A stretch of DNA of 64,000 nt, from positions 22,746 through 86,745 of the forward strand of contig JADJJY010000005.1 in the NCBI GenBank assembly GCA_016706275.1. The letters are read 5' to 3'. The first letter of the stretch is position 1. Each line of letters begins with the position of its first letter. This document shows positions 1 to 9,017 of this stretch, in pieces. Below the pieces are notes generated by a model, which was given only the letters and a program-made list of their open reading frames with translations, was not told where the DNA came from and ran no database searches. The stretch is from Chloracidobacterium sp. (GTDB taxonomy: Bacteria > Acidobacteriota > Blastocatellia > Pyrinomonadales > Pyrinomonadaceae). Made by a program: the position numbers and the translations under genes.

Positions 1-789
1 CGCATTATCTGCGCCATTCTCTTGCCTGAGCCGTTTCTGCTCTTTTGTAAGCGTCAAAATTTCCGGCCCGTCCGGCGTCACCGCCAACGTATGCTCTGCG
101 TGAGCCGAAGGTTTGCCGTCTAATGTAACTACAGTCCACTTGTCACCAAGCGTCTTTGTAGCGGCAGTTCCGAGATTGAGCATCGGCTCGATCGCAAAAC
201 AATAGCCCGCACGAATACGCTCTTTTGTGCCCGGACGCCCGTAATTTGGTATCTGTGGCGACTCATGCATCTGGCGGCCAATACCATGTCCCGTATAATC
301 GCGAACAATTCCGTAACCAAATTTCTCTGCGTGTTCTTGAACAGCCCAACCAATATCACCGATCCGGTTATTGACCCGAGCGGCTTGGATACCGTACTCA
401 AGACATTCCTCTGTCACACGAATAAGCTGTTTCAGTTCCTCGCTGATCTTGCCTACGGGAACTGTCATCGCTGTATCTCCGACAAAACCGTCATAAGTCG
501 CGGCCATATCAAGCGAGGCAATATCACCTTCTACTAAAGGTGTAGTCTTTGAAAAACCGTGCACGATCTCATCATTGACCGACGCACATATCGCATACGG
601 AAACCCGTGATAACCAATAAATGTCGGTAGAGCACCCGCATCGCGGATCATCTTTTCGGCTGCATTATTCAGATCCATCGTCGAAATGCCGGGTTCGACC
701 ATCACCCGCAAAGCCTCACGCACCTCAGCGATAAGCTCGCCGACGGCACGCATTTTATCAAGGTCTTTGGCTGATTTCGCGATGATCAT
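1..789 (-). CDS. map: Methionine aminopeptidase type I (partial, runs off left edge)
   Basis: Removes the initiator methionine from nascent proteins, using two metal ions. Reading the minus strand from the ATG at 789 gives 263 uninterrupted codons to the window edge, so the C-terminus is missing or just cut. The metal ligands of the family are visible: the two Asp in SLDMAATYDGFVGDT, His in GHGIGRQMHESP, Glu in FAIEPM and Glu in SAHAEHTL. It starts 12 bases after the adk stop, the usual secY-adk-map order, so it is co-transcribed with the ribosomal operon. Nearly the whole catalytic domain is present and the assignment is secure. Confidence 0.95.
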   Translation of the reverse strand, partial: MIIAKSAKDLDKMRAVGELIAEVREALRVMVEPGISTMDLNNAAEKMIRDAGALPTFIGYHGFPYAICASVNDEIVHGFSKTTPLVEGDIASLDMAATYDGFVGDTAMTVPVGKISEELKQLIRVTEECLEYGIQAARVNNRIGDIGWAVQEHAEKFGYGIVRDYTGHGIGRQMHESPQIPNYGRPGTKERIRAGYCFAIEPMLNLGTAATKTLGDKWTVVTLDGKPSAHAEHTLAVTPDGPEILTLTKEQKRLRQENGADNA

Positions 790-801
790 CTCTTTTTGAT
801 C

Positions 802-1449
802 TTAAGCTATGAGCTTTTCCAGCTCTGAATAAATGTCTTCGACCTCTCCGGTTCCGTCGATTTTCTTGAGCCTTCCTGAACGCTCGTAATACGCCAGCAG
901 CGGCTCCGTATTGGTTTTATACGTATCAAGCCTCGTTCTAACGCTTTCCTCGTTATCGTCTGCACGATGGTCGAGTTTTGCATCAGGATGATCGTCACAA
1001 AACCCGTCGTTCTTTGGCGGACGCGAATAAATATTGTAGATCTCACCGCACACCGGGCAGCTTCGGCGGCCGGTCAGACGCTTGAACAATTCATCCCGCG
1101 GCACATCGACCTCGATCGCCTGAATCTCTTTTCCCTGCTCGACCGCGAGTTGCTCAAGTTGCTCAGCCTGAACCGCAGTTCGCGGATATCCGTCAAGCAC
1201 GTAGGTTCCCGCAGTATCGGGTTTCGCCGTCCGTTCCCGTACGATCTTATAAGTGAGATCATCCGAAATAAGCTTGCCCGACGCCATTGTTTCCTGAACC
1301 TCACGAGCCAGCGGCGTATCCGCCTTTTTCATCTCGCGAAACATATCGCCTGTAGATATCTGCGGTATGCCTTTTCGTTCATCGAGCAGCCGAGCCTGAG
1401 TTCCCTTTCCGGCTCCCGGTGCCCCTATGAGTATGATGATCTTATCCAT
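802..1449 (-). CDS. adk: Adenylate kinase
   Basis: Catalyses ATP + AMP = 2 ADP in the cytosol. 215 residues, the usual long bacterial form. The P-loop GAPGAGKGTQ lies at residues 8-17, and the LID contains a Cys-x2-Cys and a further Cys (RRSCPVCGEIY ... FCDD), so the zinc-binding LID type is likely. An in-frame upstream extension to 1485 exists, but it is encoded by the intergenic repeat; the ATG at 1449, directly before DKIIILIGAPGAGKG, fits the family N-terminus. It lies between secY and map, the conventional spc-operon position. Confidence 0.96.
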   Translation of the reverse strand: MDKIIILIGAPGAGKGTQARLLDERKGIPQISTGDMFREMKKADTPLAREVQETMASGKLISDDLTYKIVRERTAKPDTAGTYVLDGYPRTAVQAEQLEQLAVEQGKEIQAIEVDVPRDELFKRLTGRRSCPVCGEIYNIYSRPPKNDGFCDDHPDAKLDHRADDNEESVRTRLDTYKTNTEPLLAYYERSGRLKKIDGTGEVEDIYSELEKLIA

Positions 1450-1460
1450 TAAAAAACTTT

Positions 1461-1529
1461 CACCACAAAGGCACAAAGGACACAAAGAACGACTTATTCA
1501 GCCTTTGTGTTCTTGGTGCCTTTGTGGTG
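1461..1529. repeat. Long intergenic inverted repeat, CACCACAAAGGCACAAAG type
   Basis: Left arm CACCACAAAGGCACAAAGG and right arm CCTTTGTG ... GCCTTTGTGGTG are nearly perfect complements across a short AT-rich centre, so the adk-secY spacer can fold into a long hairpin. Sister elements with different wording occur at 19738-19815 and 35903-35974. There is no T-run, so it is not a standard terminator. It is inside the operon and would be transcribed. Confidence 0.85.
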
Positions 1530-1536
1530 TCAAAAA

Positions 1537-2955
<1,419 letters not shown>

Positions 2956-2959
2956 AAAT

Positions 2960-3044
2960 TTGGTGGTCGTTCGTGGTTGGCTGTTAGTTGTTAGGCGAAC
3001 CGTATGGCGGATGCAGCAACTAACTACGAACTACGAACAACGGA
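2960..3044. repeat. Spacer hairpin of GTTAGTTGTT / AACAACTAAC-type words
   Basis: The secY-rplO spacer has a left half rich in GTTGG/GTTAGTTG words and a right half rich in the complementary AACTAAC/GAACTAC/GAACAAC words. In the mRNA it can form an imperfect hairpin. It belongs to the recurrent spacer elements of this operon; no T-run follows. Confidence 0.6.
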
Positions 3045-3524
3045 CTAAGCAGCCGCTTCGGCTTCCTTGTACTTTTCGATGACCGTAGCAGTTCCACCGG
3101 CCTTTTCGACCTTGTCTTTAGCCGTCTTGGTAAAGCGGTGTGCTGAAATATTTAACGATTTTGTCACCTCGCCAGTTCCGAGGATCACAAGATCGTGCTT
3201 GGCCTTTTTGATTAGGCCGCGTTCGTGCAAAATTTCCGGCGTGACATCGTCACCAGCCTTGAAACTTTCTTCGATCTTAGCGAGGCTGATCTCGATCCAT
3301 TGTTTCTTAAAGATATTGGTAAAGCCGCGCTTCGGCAGACGACGCTGCAAAGGCATCTGTCCACCCTCGAAACCGATCTTTTGGCTATAACCCGAACGCG
3401 ATTTCTGACCTTTGTGGCCTTTACCGGCAGTCTTACCGGTTCCCGAACCGGGACCACGCCCGATACGTTTTTTCTTATGCGTCGAACCTTTTGCCGGACG
3501 TAAATTATTTAGTGCTAGTACCAT
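3045..3524 (-). CDS. rplO: 50S ribosomal protein L15
   Basis: Large-subunit protein L15, 159 residues. The N-terminus has the family glycine/basic stretch binding 23S rRNA (AKGSTHKKKRIGRGPGSGTG, followed by the GKGHKGQKSR-type run) and the C-terminus the compact L18e/L15-like fold with EKAGGTATVIE. The start ATG at 3524 fits the usual N-terminus, and the gene lies between rpmD and secY as in the standard spc operon. Confidence 0.97.
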   Translation of the reverse strand: MVLALNNLRPAKGSTHKKKRIGRGPGSGTGKTAGKGHKGQKSRSGYSQKIGFEGGQMPLQRRLPKRGFTNIFKKQWIEISLAKIEESFKAGDDVTPEILHERGLIKKAKHDLVILGTGEVTKSLNISAHRFTKTAKDKVEKAGGTATVIEKYKEAEAAA

Positions 3525-3529
3525 AACGT

Positions 3530-3597
3530 TAATGTCGAATTACGAATTTCGAACGATGAATTCTTATGTTCATCATTCCATATTCAGCATTCATTAT
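3530..3597. repeat. Spacer hairpin of CGAATT/ATTCAG-type words
   Basis: The rplO-rpmD spacer consists of reiterated GAATTACGAATTTCGAA-like words followed by TTCATCATTCCATATTCAG-like words, giving an imperfect AT-rich hairpin. The wording is shared with the next spacer at 3802-3881. Confidence 0.6.
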
Positions 3598-3801
3598 TTA
3601 TTCCACGATCCTCAAAAGATGCGGGATCTTTGCAACAATGCCGCGTGACGCCGCCGTGTCCTCACGGACAACCGTCTGGTTCAACTTTGTGATGCCCAGG
3701 CTTTTGACGATGTCTTTCTGTTTCTTAGCGTAGCCGATCATGCTCCGGTAATACTGGATCTTGATCTGCGAGCTATCCGAATTTTCTGTTTTCTTTGCCA
3801 T
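3598..3801 (-). CDS. rpmD: 50S ribosomal protein L30
   Basis: Large-subunit protein L30, 67 residues, a little longer than the ~60-residue family norm because of a short polar N-terminal extension. The core IKIQYYRSMIGYAKKQKDIV with LGITKLNQTVV matches the family pattern of a short beta strand, helix and KLGL(T)K(I/L)N motif. Located between rpsE and rplO, the expected place. Confidence 0.94.
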   Translation of the reverse strand: MAKKTENSDSSQIKIQYYRSMIGYAKKQKDIVKSLGITKLNQTVVREDTAASRGIVAKIPHLLRIVE

Positions 3802-3881
3802 GATATTTCAAATTTCGAATATCAAATATCGAAGTTCGAATCAGCTTTAAGATTCATCATTCGTTATTCGAAATTCGATAT
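3802..3881. repeat. Spacer hairpin of TTTCGAATATC/GATATTCGAAA words
   Basis: The rpmD-rpsE spacer has left-arm words ATTTCAAATTTCGAATATC and right-arm words TTCGTTATTCGAAATTCGAT, which pair as an imperfect palindrome. It contains no coding potential. It is one of the repeat elements found between co-transcribed ribosomal genes here. Confidence 0.65.
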
Positions 3882-4391
3882 TTACCCCAACTCTTCCACC
3901 TGCTTTCCACGCAATCTTGCAACTTCGAGCGGGTCCTTCATTCTCGTCAGGCCGTTAAAAGTTGCGCGAATGACGTTGTGCGGGTTGTTCGAACCAAGGA
4001 TCTTGGTGCGAACGTTGTGAACGCCAAGCGATTGCAACACTGCACGCACGGCTCCACCGGCGATAACGCCAGTTCCCTCTGATGCCGGCTTGAGCAAGAC
4101 GCGTCCTGCACCGTATTTGCCGATCAGTTCGTGTGGCAGCGTGCCATCGATAAGCGGCACACGGATCAGACTGTTTTTGGCTGCTTCGACCGCTTTCTTG
4201 ATCGCGTTCGGCACTTCCTTTGCCTTTCCTGTTCCAAAGCCAACGTGTCCGGCCTCATCGCCAACGACGACCAATGCCGCAAACGACATATTCTTACCGC
4301 CCTTAACGACCTTAGTGACTCGATTGATCGAGATCAACTGATCCTTGAGGAGCAAACCGCCCGGATTGATCTTCTTATTATTATTCATCAT
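3882..4391 (-). CDS. rpsE: 30S ribosomal protein S5
   Basis: Small-subunit protein S5, 169 residues, involved in decoding accuracy. The N-terminal double-stranded-RNA-binding-type domain contains INRVTKVVKGGKNMSF and GDEAGHVGFGTGKAKEVPNAI, both family hallmarks; the C-terminal domain holds GTGVIAGGAVRAVLQSLGV. The start lies 11 bases inside the 3' end of rplR, suggesting translational coupling. Confidence 0.97.
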   Translation of the reverse strand: MMNNNKKINPGGLLLKDQLISINRVTKVVKGGKNMSFAALVVVGDEAGHVGFGTGKAKEVPNAIKKAVEAAKNSLIRVPLIDGTLPHELIGKYGAGRVLLKPASEGTGVIAGGAVRAVLQSLGVHNVRTKILGSNNPHNVIRATFNGLTRMKDPLEVARLRGKQVEELG

Positions 4392-4788
4392 TACCTTCTT
4401 GCTTTTCAGCCTTTGCAGCGGCTGCCTCGTGCTTGTTAAGTCCGGCCTCGCGGGTGGCGTCGATCAACGCTTTGACACGTCCGTGGAAAAGATATCCGCC
4501 ACGATCGAACACAACGGTCGAAATGCCTGCCTTTTGGGCACGCTCGGCGATCGCTTTACCCACCGACTTTGCCGCCTCGACATTACCACCGGCCTTGATG
4601 CCAAGCGCCTTTTCGGTTGTCGATGCCGTCGCCAACGTCGTTCCGCTCTGGTCATCAATGACCTGTGCGTAGATGTGGTTGAGGCTGCGGAAAACCGCTA
4701 GTCTCGGCCTGTCAGCCGAACCGCGAACTTTTTTACGAATGCGGCTGTGAACACCTGCTCTGATGTCTGCTCTGCTTTTCTGTCCCAT
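4381..4788 (-). CDS. rplR: 50S ribosomal protein L18
   Basis: 5S-rRNA-binding protein L18, 135 residues against ~117-120 in most bacteria; the extra length is a C-terminal Ala/Glu/Lys tail (KHEAAAAKAEKQEGNDE). The core carries the family motifs RIRKKVRGSADRPRLAVFRS, HIYAQVIDD and FDRGGYLFHGRVKALIDATR. It is followed by rpsE with overlapping ends. Confidence 0.96.
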   Translation of the reverse strand: MGQKSRADIRAGVHSRIRKKVRGSADRPRLAVFRSLNHIYAQVIDDQSGTTLATASTTEKALGIKAGGNVEAAKSVGKAIAERAQKAGISTVVFDRGGYLFHGRVKALIDATREAGLNKHEAAAAKAEKQEGNDE

Positions 4789-4795
4789 AACTCTC

Positions 4796-4877
4796 CGAGT
4801 TTATTGAGTCTTGAGTTCATTGAGTTGTGAGAACCATTTTTCTCAACGAACTCAGCAAACTCAATGCACTCTACGAA
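4796..4877. repeat. Spacer hairpin of GAGTT/AACTC pentamers
   Basis: The rplR-rplF spacer contains reiterated GAGTT words (GAGTTTATTGAGTCTTGAGT) followed by their complement (AACGAACTCAGCAAACTC), forming an imperfect hairpin. Spacers at 7736-7825 and 13668-13757 use the same vocabulary in different order. Confidence 0.75.
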
Positions 4878-5438
4878 CTATTTACCGGTTTTGCCCGGTT
4901 TCAATCTGTAATACTTATCCGCGTATCTCACGCCCTTGCCCTTGTATGCATCCGGCTTTCGCAGACGGTTCAATTCGGCCGCGACCTGTCCAAGCAATTG
5001 CTTATCGATGCCACTAAGCGTGATCGTCGTCTGATACTGGTTGATCGACGTCTTTGCATTTACACGTTCTGCCTTGGCTTCAACGCCGTCCGGCAGAGGG
5101 TAATCGATCGGGTGCGAATATCCGAGTGCAAACAGGATCTTTTTACCCTGCACGTCAGCCTTGTAACCGACGCCGACGATATCGAGATCCTTCGTAAACC
5201 CCTCCGTCACGCCGACGATCGCGTTATTTGCCAATGCTCTCGCCAGTCCGTGAAAGGCCGCAACATCGTCGCTCGCCCGCTCCGCCGTAAGTGTGCCGTC
5301 CTCTTGCTTAAAGCTGACGCCCTTAGGGATCGGACTACGCAATGTGCCTTTCGGCCCTTTGACTTCCATCTCCGATTCACTGATCGTCACGGTCACGCCG
5401 GACGGGATCGAGATCGGTTTTTTTCCTACTCTTGACAT
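4878..5438 (-). CDS. rplF: 50S ribosomal protein L6
   Basis: Large-subunit protein L6 near the GTPase-associated region, 186 residues. The N-terminus MSRVGKKPISIPSGV is the family norm, so the ATG at 5438 is preferred over an upstream TTG at 5453 that lies in repeat sequence. The C-terminal signature RKPDAYKGKGVRY is present. Located between rpsH and rplR. Confidence 0.96.
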   Translation of the reverse strand: MSRVGKKPISIPSGVTVTISESEMEVKGPKGTLRSPIPKGVSFKQEDGTLTAERASDDVAAFHGLARALANNAIVGVTEGFTKDLDIVGVGYKADVQGKKILFALGYSHPIDYPLPDGVEAKAERVNAKTSINQYQTTITLSGIDKQLLGQVAAELNRLRKPDAYKGKGVRYADKYYRLKPGKTGK

Positions 5439-5441
5439 ATA

Positions 5442-5513
5442 TTCTAGTGACAAGTGACGAGTGACAAGTGACGAGTGAAAAACTATTCACTATTCACTGT
5501 TCACTGCTCACTA
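5442..5513. repeat. Spacer hairpin of AGTGACA/TTCACTG words
   Basis: The rplF-rpsH spacer has tandem degenerate words GTGACAAGTGACGAGTGA on the left and TTCACTATTCACTGTTCACT on the right. The halves are complementary at word level, giving a hairpin with an AAAAACT centre. Confidence 0.75.
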
Positions 5514-5906
5514 TTAGTAAACTTCCGCTAGGATCTCGCCGCCGATGTGTGCCTGACGGGCCTGTTTGCCGCTCATAAGTCCCTGCGACGTCGAAACGAT
5601 ATTTACGCCGTAGCCGCCGAGGACCTTAGGTATAGCGTCCGAGCCGACATAAACGCGGCGGCCGGGGCTCGATACACGCGATAAATGCGTGATCGACGAA
5701 ACGCCTTTGGCGTCGTAGCGAAGAAATACACGGATCATGTATTTCACGCCTTCGCCCTTGGTCGTGTAACTGTTGATGTAGCCCTCGTCTTTGAGGATGC
5801 GGGCCAATTCCATCTTTAACTTTGAGCCCGGGATATCAACGCGTGTGTGATTCGCTGCAATTGCATTGCGAATTCGCGTCAGCATATCGGCTATTGGATC
5901 TGTCAT
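5514..5906 (-). CDS. rpsH: 30S ribosomal protein S8
   Basis: 16S-rRNA-binding protein S8, 130 residues, the common length. The N-terminus MTDPIADMLTRIRNAI and C-terminal signature GVNIVSTSQGLMSGKQAR are diagnostic. It lies between rpsN and rplF in standard spc order. No anomalies. Confidence 0.97.
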   Translation of the reverse strand: MTDPIADMLTRIRNAIAANHTRVDIPGSKLKMELARILKDEGYINSYTTKGEGVKYMIRVFLRYDAKGVSSITHLSRVSSPGRRVYVGSDAIPKVLGGYGVNIVSTSQGLMSGKQARQAHIGGEILAEVY

Positions 5907-5971
5907 GTCTTAATAACTCCGTAAATATTATGGCGGTTCGGGCATTGTCGCCCGCCTGCCTTAATCAAAAC

Positions 5972-6277
5972 CTACCAGCTCGACTTAACAACGCCCGGGA
6001 TCTGGCCTTCGAGGGCCAATTCACGCAAAGCGATGCGGGAAATACCAAATTTCCTCAAATAACCTCTCGACCGTCCCGTCTGCGAACAGCGGTTGCGGAC
6101 CCTGATCGGGCTGCCGTCACGCGGCATCTTTTGCAGCTTGATAACGGCTGCATCGACTTCTTCGACCGTCGATTTAGGGTTATTGATGATTTTTTTTGCC
6201 TCCGCACGGCGGGCCGACCAGAGCTTGACCTTTTCCTTGCGGCGTTCGTTTGTAACTATTTTGCTTATCTTTGCCAT
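5972..6277 (-). CDS. rpsN: 30S ribosomal protein S14, long zinc-free type
   Basis: Small-subunit protein S14, 101 residues. It is the long form: there is no CxxC...CxxC zinc ribbon, and the C-terminus shows NRCSQTGRSRGYLRKFGISR as in proteobacterial S14. The start is 5 bases after the rplE stop. Together with rpsH downstream it fits spc order. Confidence 0.96.
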   Translation of the reverse strand: MAKISKIVTNERRKEKVKLWSARRAEAKKIINNPKSTVEEVDAAVIKLQKMPRDGSPIRVRNRCSQTGRSRGYLRKFGISRIALRELALEGQIPGVVKSSW

Positions 6278-6281
6278 TTTC

Positions 6282-6821
6282 TTATTGTCTGAACGGCATA
6301 CCGATCGCTTTCAGCAGCGAGCGGGCCTCATCGTCATTTCGAGCCGTCGTGACGATCGAAATATTCATACCGCGGGTCTTATCGACCTTGTTAAAATCGA
6401 TCTCCGGAAAGATCAACTGCTCGCGAATACCAAGTGTGTAATTTCCGCGTCCGTCAAACGCCTTGCCTGAGATGCCGCGAAAATCGCGAACACGCGGCAG
6501 AGCGACTGAGATCAGACGGTCGAGAAATTCGTACATTCTCTCACCACGCAGCGTGACCATCGTGCCGATAGCCATTCCCTGACGCAGCTTGAAAGCCGCG
6601 ATCGATTTTTTTGCTTTGGTAACAACGGGCTTTTGACCTGTCACAACTTTAAGCTCTTCGGTTGCGACATCCAGGATCTTAGCGTTTGCCGAAGCTTCGC
6701 CGAGTCCCATATTCACCACAACCTTTTCGATCTTGGGGATCGCCATCGGGTTTTTGATATCAAACTCTTTGGCCAAAGCCGGAGCGATCTCTTTTTTGTA
6801 TTTTTCTCTTAATCTAGCCAT
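6282..6821 (-). CDS. rplE: 50S ribosomal protein L5
   Basis: 5S-rRNA-binding protein L5 of the central protuberance, 179 residues as in most bacteria. Family motifs include MAIPKIEKVVVNMGLGEA, TGQKPVVTKAKKSIAAFKLR and RDFRGISGKAFDGRGNYTLG. Start MARLREKYKKEI at the ATG at 6821. Between rplX and rpsN. Confidence 0.97.
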   Translation of the reverse strand: MARLREKYKKEIAPALAKEFDIKNPMAIPKIEKVVVNMGLGEASANAKILDVATEELKVVTGQKPVVTKAKKSIAAFKLRQGMAIGTMVTLRGERMYEFLDRLISVALPRVRDFRGISGKAFDGRGNYTLGIREQLIFPEIDFNKVDKTRGMNISIVTTARNDDEARSLLKAIGMPFRQ

Positions 6822-6877
6822 TTTCTTATCTTCCGTTTATTTGGGTCCCGGAAATATTCCGTTTCCAAACGATAAAA

Positions 6878-7318
6878 CTATTTCGTCTCTTCCGCCGGTG
6901 CTTCCTCATCCTCGACCGCTTTTTTACCTTCTTTCTTGGCCCAGGCGGTTTCCGGGATAAGCTTGCCGCTCTTAGCAACACGCACTTTCTTCCCATCACG
7001 GATCTCGTATTTGACCTTGGTCGGCTTACCCGTTTCCGGATCGATCAAAGCAACGTTTGACGAGCTAACCCAAGCCTCTTGCTCAAATATGCCGCCTTCG
7101 CGGTTGAGCTGCGGTACCGGTTTGCGGTGACGTTTGACGATCATCGCACCCTCGACCTTGACCTTGCCCGCACGGGCATCGACCGCGATCACCTTGCCGC
7201 GATACGGCTGGCGAGTACCGGCGCTGTCATAACGGTTATATTCCTTGCCCGCTATAAACACGACTTGGTCGCCGCGCTTGATCCTGCTATTTACTGTTCC
7301 TGTCTTTTCCGTTTTCAT
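6878..7318 (-). CDS. rplX: 50S ribosomal protein L24 with C-terminal extension
   Basis: Assembly initiator L24 at the polypeptide exit rim. It has 146 residues against ~104 typical. The KOW-type core (RGDQVVFIAGKEYNRYD ... GKVIAVDARAGKVKVEGAMI, KRHRKP) is followed by a normal C-terminal half and then an added acidic/lysine tail ending EDEEAPAEETK. Such tails recur in this operon (S17, L22, L4, L18). Placed between rplN and rplE. Confidence 0.94.
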   Translation of the reverse strand: MKTEKTGTVNSRIKRGDQVVFIAGKEYNRYDSAGTRQPYRGKVIAVDARAGKVKVEGAMIVKRHRKPVPQLNREGGIFEQEAWVSSSNVALIDPETGKPTKVKYEIRDGKKVRVAKSGKLIPETAWAKKEGKKAVEDEEAPAEETK

Positions 7319-7366
7319 TTCTTTATTCTTTTGACTGCCAACTGCTTACCGCTGACTGCCAACTGG

Positions 7367-7735
7367 TTAAATAACCTCTGGTGCCAATGACACGATCTTC
7401 ATGAAATTCCTTTCACGCAGTTCGCGGGCCACGGGGCCAAAAACACGCGTTCCGACCGGTGTGCCATCTTCTTTGATAAGCACGGCTGCGTTTTCGTCAA
7501 AGCGAATGTAGGTTCCGTCCTTGCGGCGAACTTCTTTTCGGGTTCTGACGATAACTGCGTTATAAACCTTTCCCTTTTTGGCAGTGCCATCGGGCGAAGC
7601 TTCTTTGACCGTCACCTTGATCGTGTCGCCGAGCCGTGCGATCTTTGCCGTCGAACCGCCGACCGGCATGATCATAACGACACGCTTTGCACCTGAATTG
7701 TCTGCGACCGTTAACGAGGTCTGCATCTGAATCAT
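7367..7735 (-). CDS. rplN: 50S ribosomal protein L14
   Basis: Large-subunit protein L14, exactly 122 residues when started at the ATG at 7735 (MIQMQTSLTVADNSGAKRV). The in-frame extension upstream to 7810 reads through the GAGTT-word repeat and is rejected. The L14 signature around GTRVFGPVARELRERNFMKI is intact. Between rpsQ and rplX. Confidence 0.97.
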   Translation of the reverse strand: MIQMQTSLTVADNSGAKRVVMIMPVGGSTAKIARLGDTIKVTVKEASPDGTAKKGKVYNAVIVRTRKEVRRKDGTYIRFDENAAVLIKEDGTPVGTRVFGPVARELRERNFMKIVSLAPEVI

Positions 7736-7825
7736 AACTTTCTCACTCCGTTCGAAAAGTTCGTTGAGTTCACTGAGTTCATCGAGTTTCTTGAGTCTCA
7801 ACGAACTCAATGAACTCTATAAACT
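7736..7825. repeat. Spacer hairpin of GAGTT/AACTC pentamers
   Basis: The rpsQ-rplN spacer is made of GTTGAGTTCACTGAGTTC-like words followed by CTCAACGAACTCAATGAAC-like words, an imperfect palindrome about 90 bases long. Same vocabulary as 4796-4877 and 13668-13757. Confidence 0.75.
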
Positions 7826-8293
7826 CTATAACTCTGCTTTATGAAGGATCTCAACGACACGCCAACGCTTTCTTGCCGAAAGGGGCCGCGTTTCTACGAT
7901 CTTTACCTTATCGCCGATCTTTGCTCCGAGGTCGTCATGCGCCATAAATTTCTTGCGCTTTTTGACGTACTTGCGATAGATCGGGTGCTTGACGAGGCGG
8001 TCAACGCGGACGGTGACCGTTTTATCCATCTTGTCCGAAGCAACGATGCCGACCTTTTCAGCCCGCTTATTAACCTTTACCGTCGCGTCCGTTCCAGCGT
8101 CAGCCTTTTTCTCAGCCTTTGCTTTCGGTGCCTTGGCAGCTTTCTTCGGCTTTTCTTCGGCAGCAGTTGCTTCCACAACCGGTGCCGCTTCTTCGGCCTG
8201 AGCTTCGACTGCGATCTCTTCGACCACGGTCTCCTCAACGGCTGTTTCGACGCCTTCGGCTGCTATTTCTTCGTCTTTTTTCTTTCTTGGCAT
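7826..8293 (-). CDS. rpsQ: 30S ribosomal protein S17 with long N-terminal extension
   Basis: 16S-binding protein S17. The ~80-residue family core begins near residue 77 (RAEKVGIVASDKMDKTVTV) and ends with the S17 signature region KVKIVETRPLSARKRWRVVE. It is preceded by about 75 residues of Glu/Ala/Val- then Lys/Ala-rich low-complexity sequence, almost doubling the protein. The ATG at 8293 is the only start that fits the spacing to rpmC, though an internal start cannot be excluded. Base use stays like the neighbours, so the extension is read as real coding sequence. Confidence 0.9.
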   Translation of the reverse strand: MPRKKKDEEIAAEGVETAVEETVVEEIAVEAQAEEAAPVVEATAAEEKPKKAAKAPKAKAEKKADAGTDATVKVNKRAEKVGIVASDKMDKTVTVRVDRLVKHPIYRKYVKKRKKFMAHDDLGAKIGDKVKIVETRPLSARKRWRVVEILHKAEL

Positions 8294-8311
8294 TATATTT
8301 TCCCGTGCGGA

Positions 8312-8533
8312 CTAGGCTTTAGGGGCCTCTTCCTTCACATCTTTCTTATTAAGCAAGGTATAAACTCTCGCCAATGTCTTCTTTTCGCGGCGAATGTCAT
8401 TGACCGTTTCGCCAACACCCAAGGTCTTGCGGAATTTCAAGCGGAAAAGCGACTCTTTGAGTGCATCTGCCTGATCCTTAAGTTCCTCAGTGCTCATACC
8501 TGTGAGCTGTTCGAGCTGTTCTTTGCGTTTCAT
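8312..8533 (-). CDS. rpmC: 50S ribosomal protein L29
   Basis: Exit-tunnel-rim protein L29, 73 residues. Two-helix fold with STEELKDQADALKESLFRLKF pattern (residues ~13-33) and the family motif NDIRREKKTLARVYTLLN. Starts 4 bases after the rplP stop and ends 18 bases before rpsQ. Confidence 0.95.
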   Translation of the reverse strand: MKRKEQLEQLTGMSTEELKDQADALKESLFRLKFRKTLGVGETVNDIRREKKTLARVYTLLNKKDVKEEAPKA

Positions 8534-8537
8534 CGTT

Positions 8538-8966
8538 CTAAACTACGCCTCCCTCGAGGTCTGCACGATTGACAAACCTTGTCTTGATCGGCAGCTTTTG
8601 AGCAGCGAGCCGAAAAGCTTCTCGTGCTAATGTTTCTTCAACTCCCTGGATCTCATACAAGGTGCGGCCCGGTTTGACCACGGCAACCCAGTGATCTGGT
8701 GCACCTTTACCGGAACCCATTCGAGTTTCGGCCGGTTTCTTGGTGATGGGTTTATCCGGGAACATTCTGATCCAGATCTTGCCGCCACGTTTGACGTGAC
8801 GCGTCATTGCGATACGGGCCGCTTCGATCTGGCGGTCAGTGATCCACGCCGCTTCTAATGTCATAAGACCAAAATCACCAAAGCTGAGCTTTTCGCCGCG
8901 TGTCGCTTTTCCGCGCATACGGCCTTTCATTACTCTGCGGCGTTTGACCTTTTTAGGCTGTAACAT
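8538..8966 (-). CDS. rplP: 50S ribosomal protein L16
   Basis: L16 contacts A-site tRNA and 5S rRNA; 142 residues. Begins MLQPKKVKRRRVMKGRMRG and carries both family signatures, RIAMTRHVKRGGKIWIRMFP and RMGSGKGAPDHWVAVVKPG. Between rpsC and rpmC. Confidence 0.97.
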   Translation of the reverse strand: MLQPKKVKRRRVMKGRMRGKATRGEKLSFGDFGLMTLEAAWITDRQIEAARIAMTRHVKRGGKIWIRMFPDKPITKKPAETRMGSGKGAPDHWVAVVKPGRTLYEIQGVEETLAREAFRLAAQKLPIKTRFVNRADLEGGVV

Positions 8967-9017
8967 AACTTCTCCGGTTCCGGCTGCCTACTGCGGCTGC
9001 CTAATACTTACAAATAT

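Noticed and set aside
1450..1485. Longer adk start inside the CACCACAAAG repeat
   Set aside because: The added residues are encoded by the intergenic palindrome, and the ATG at 1449 gives the canonical N-terminus.
1461..1529. Rho-independent terminator between secY and adk
   Set aside because: The stem is far longer than usual, lacks a T-run, and lies inside an operon whose downstream genes must be transcribed.
7841..8572. Plus-strand open frame of 243 codons opposite rpsQ/rpmC
   Set aside because: Antisense shadow of S17 and its N-terminal extension, with no ribosome-binding site.
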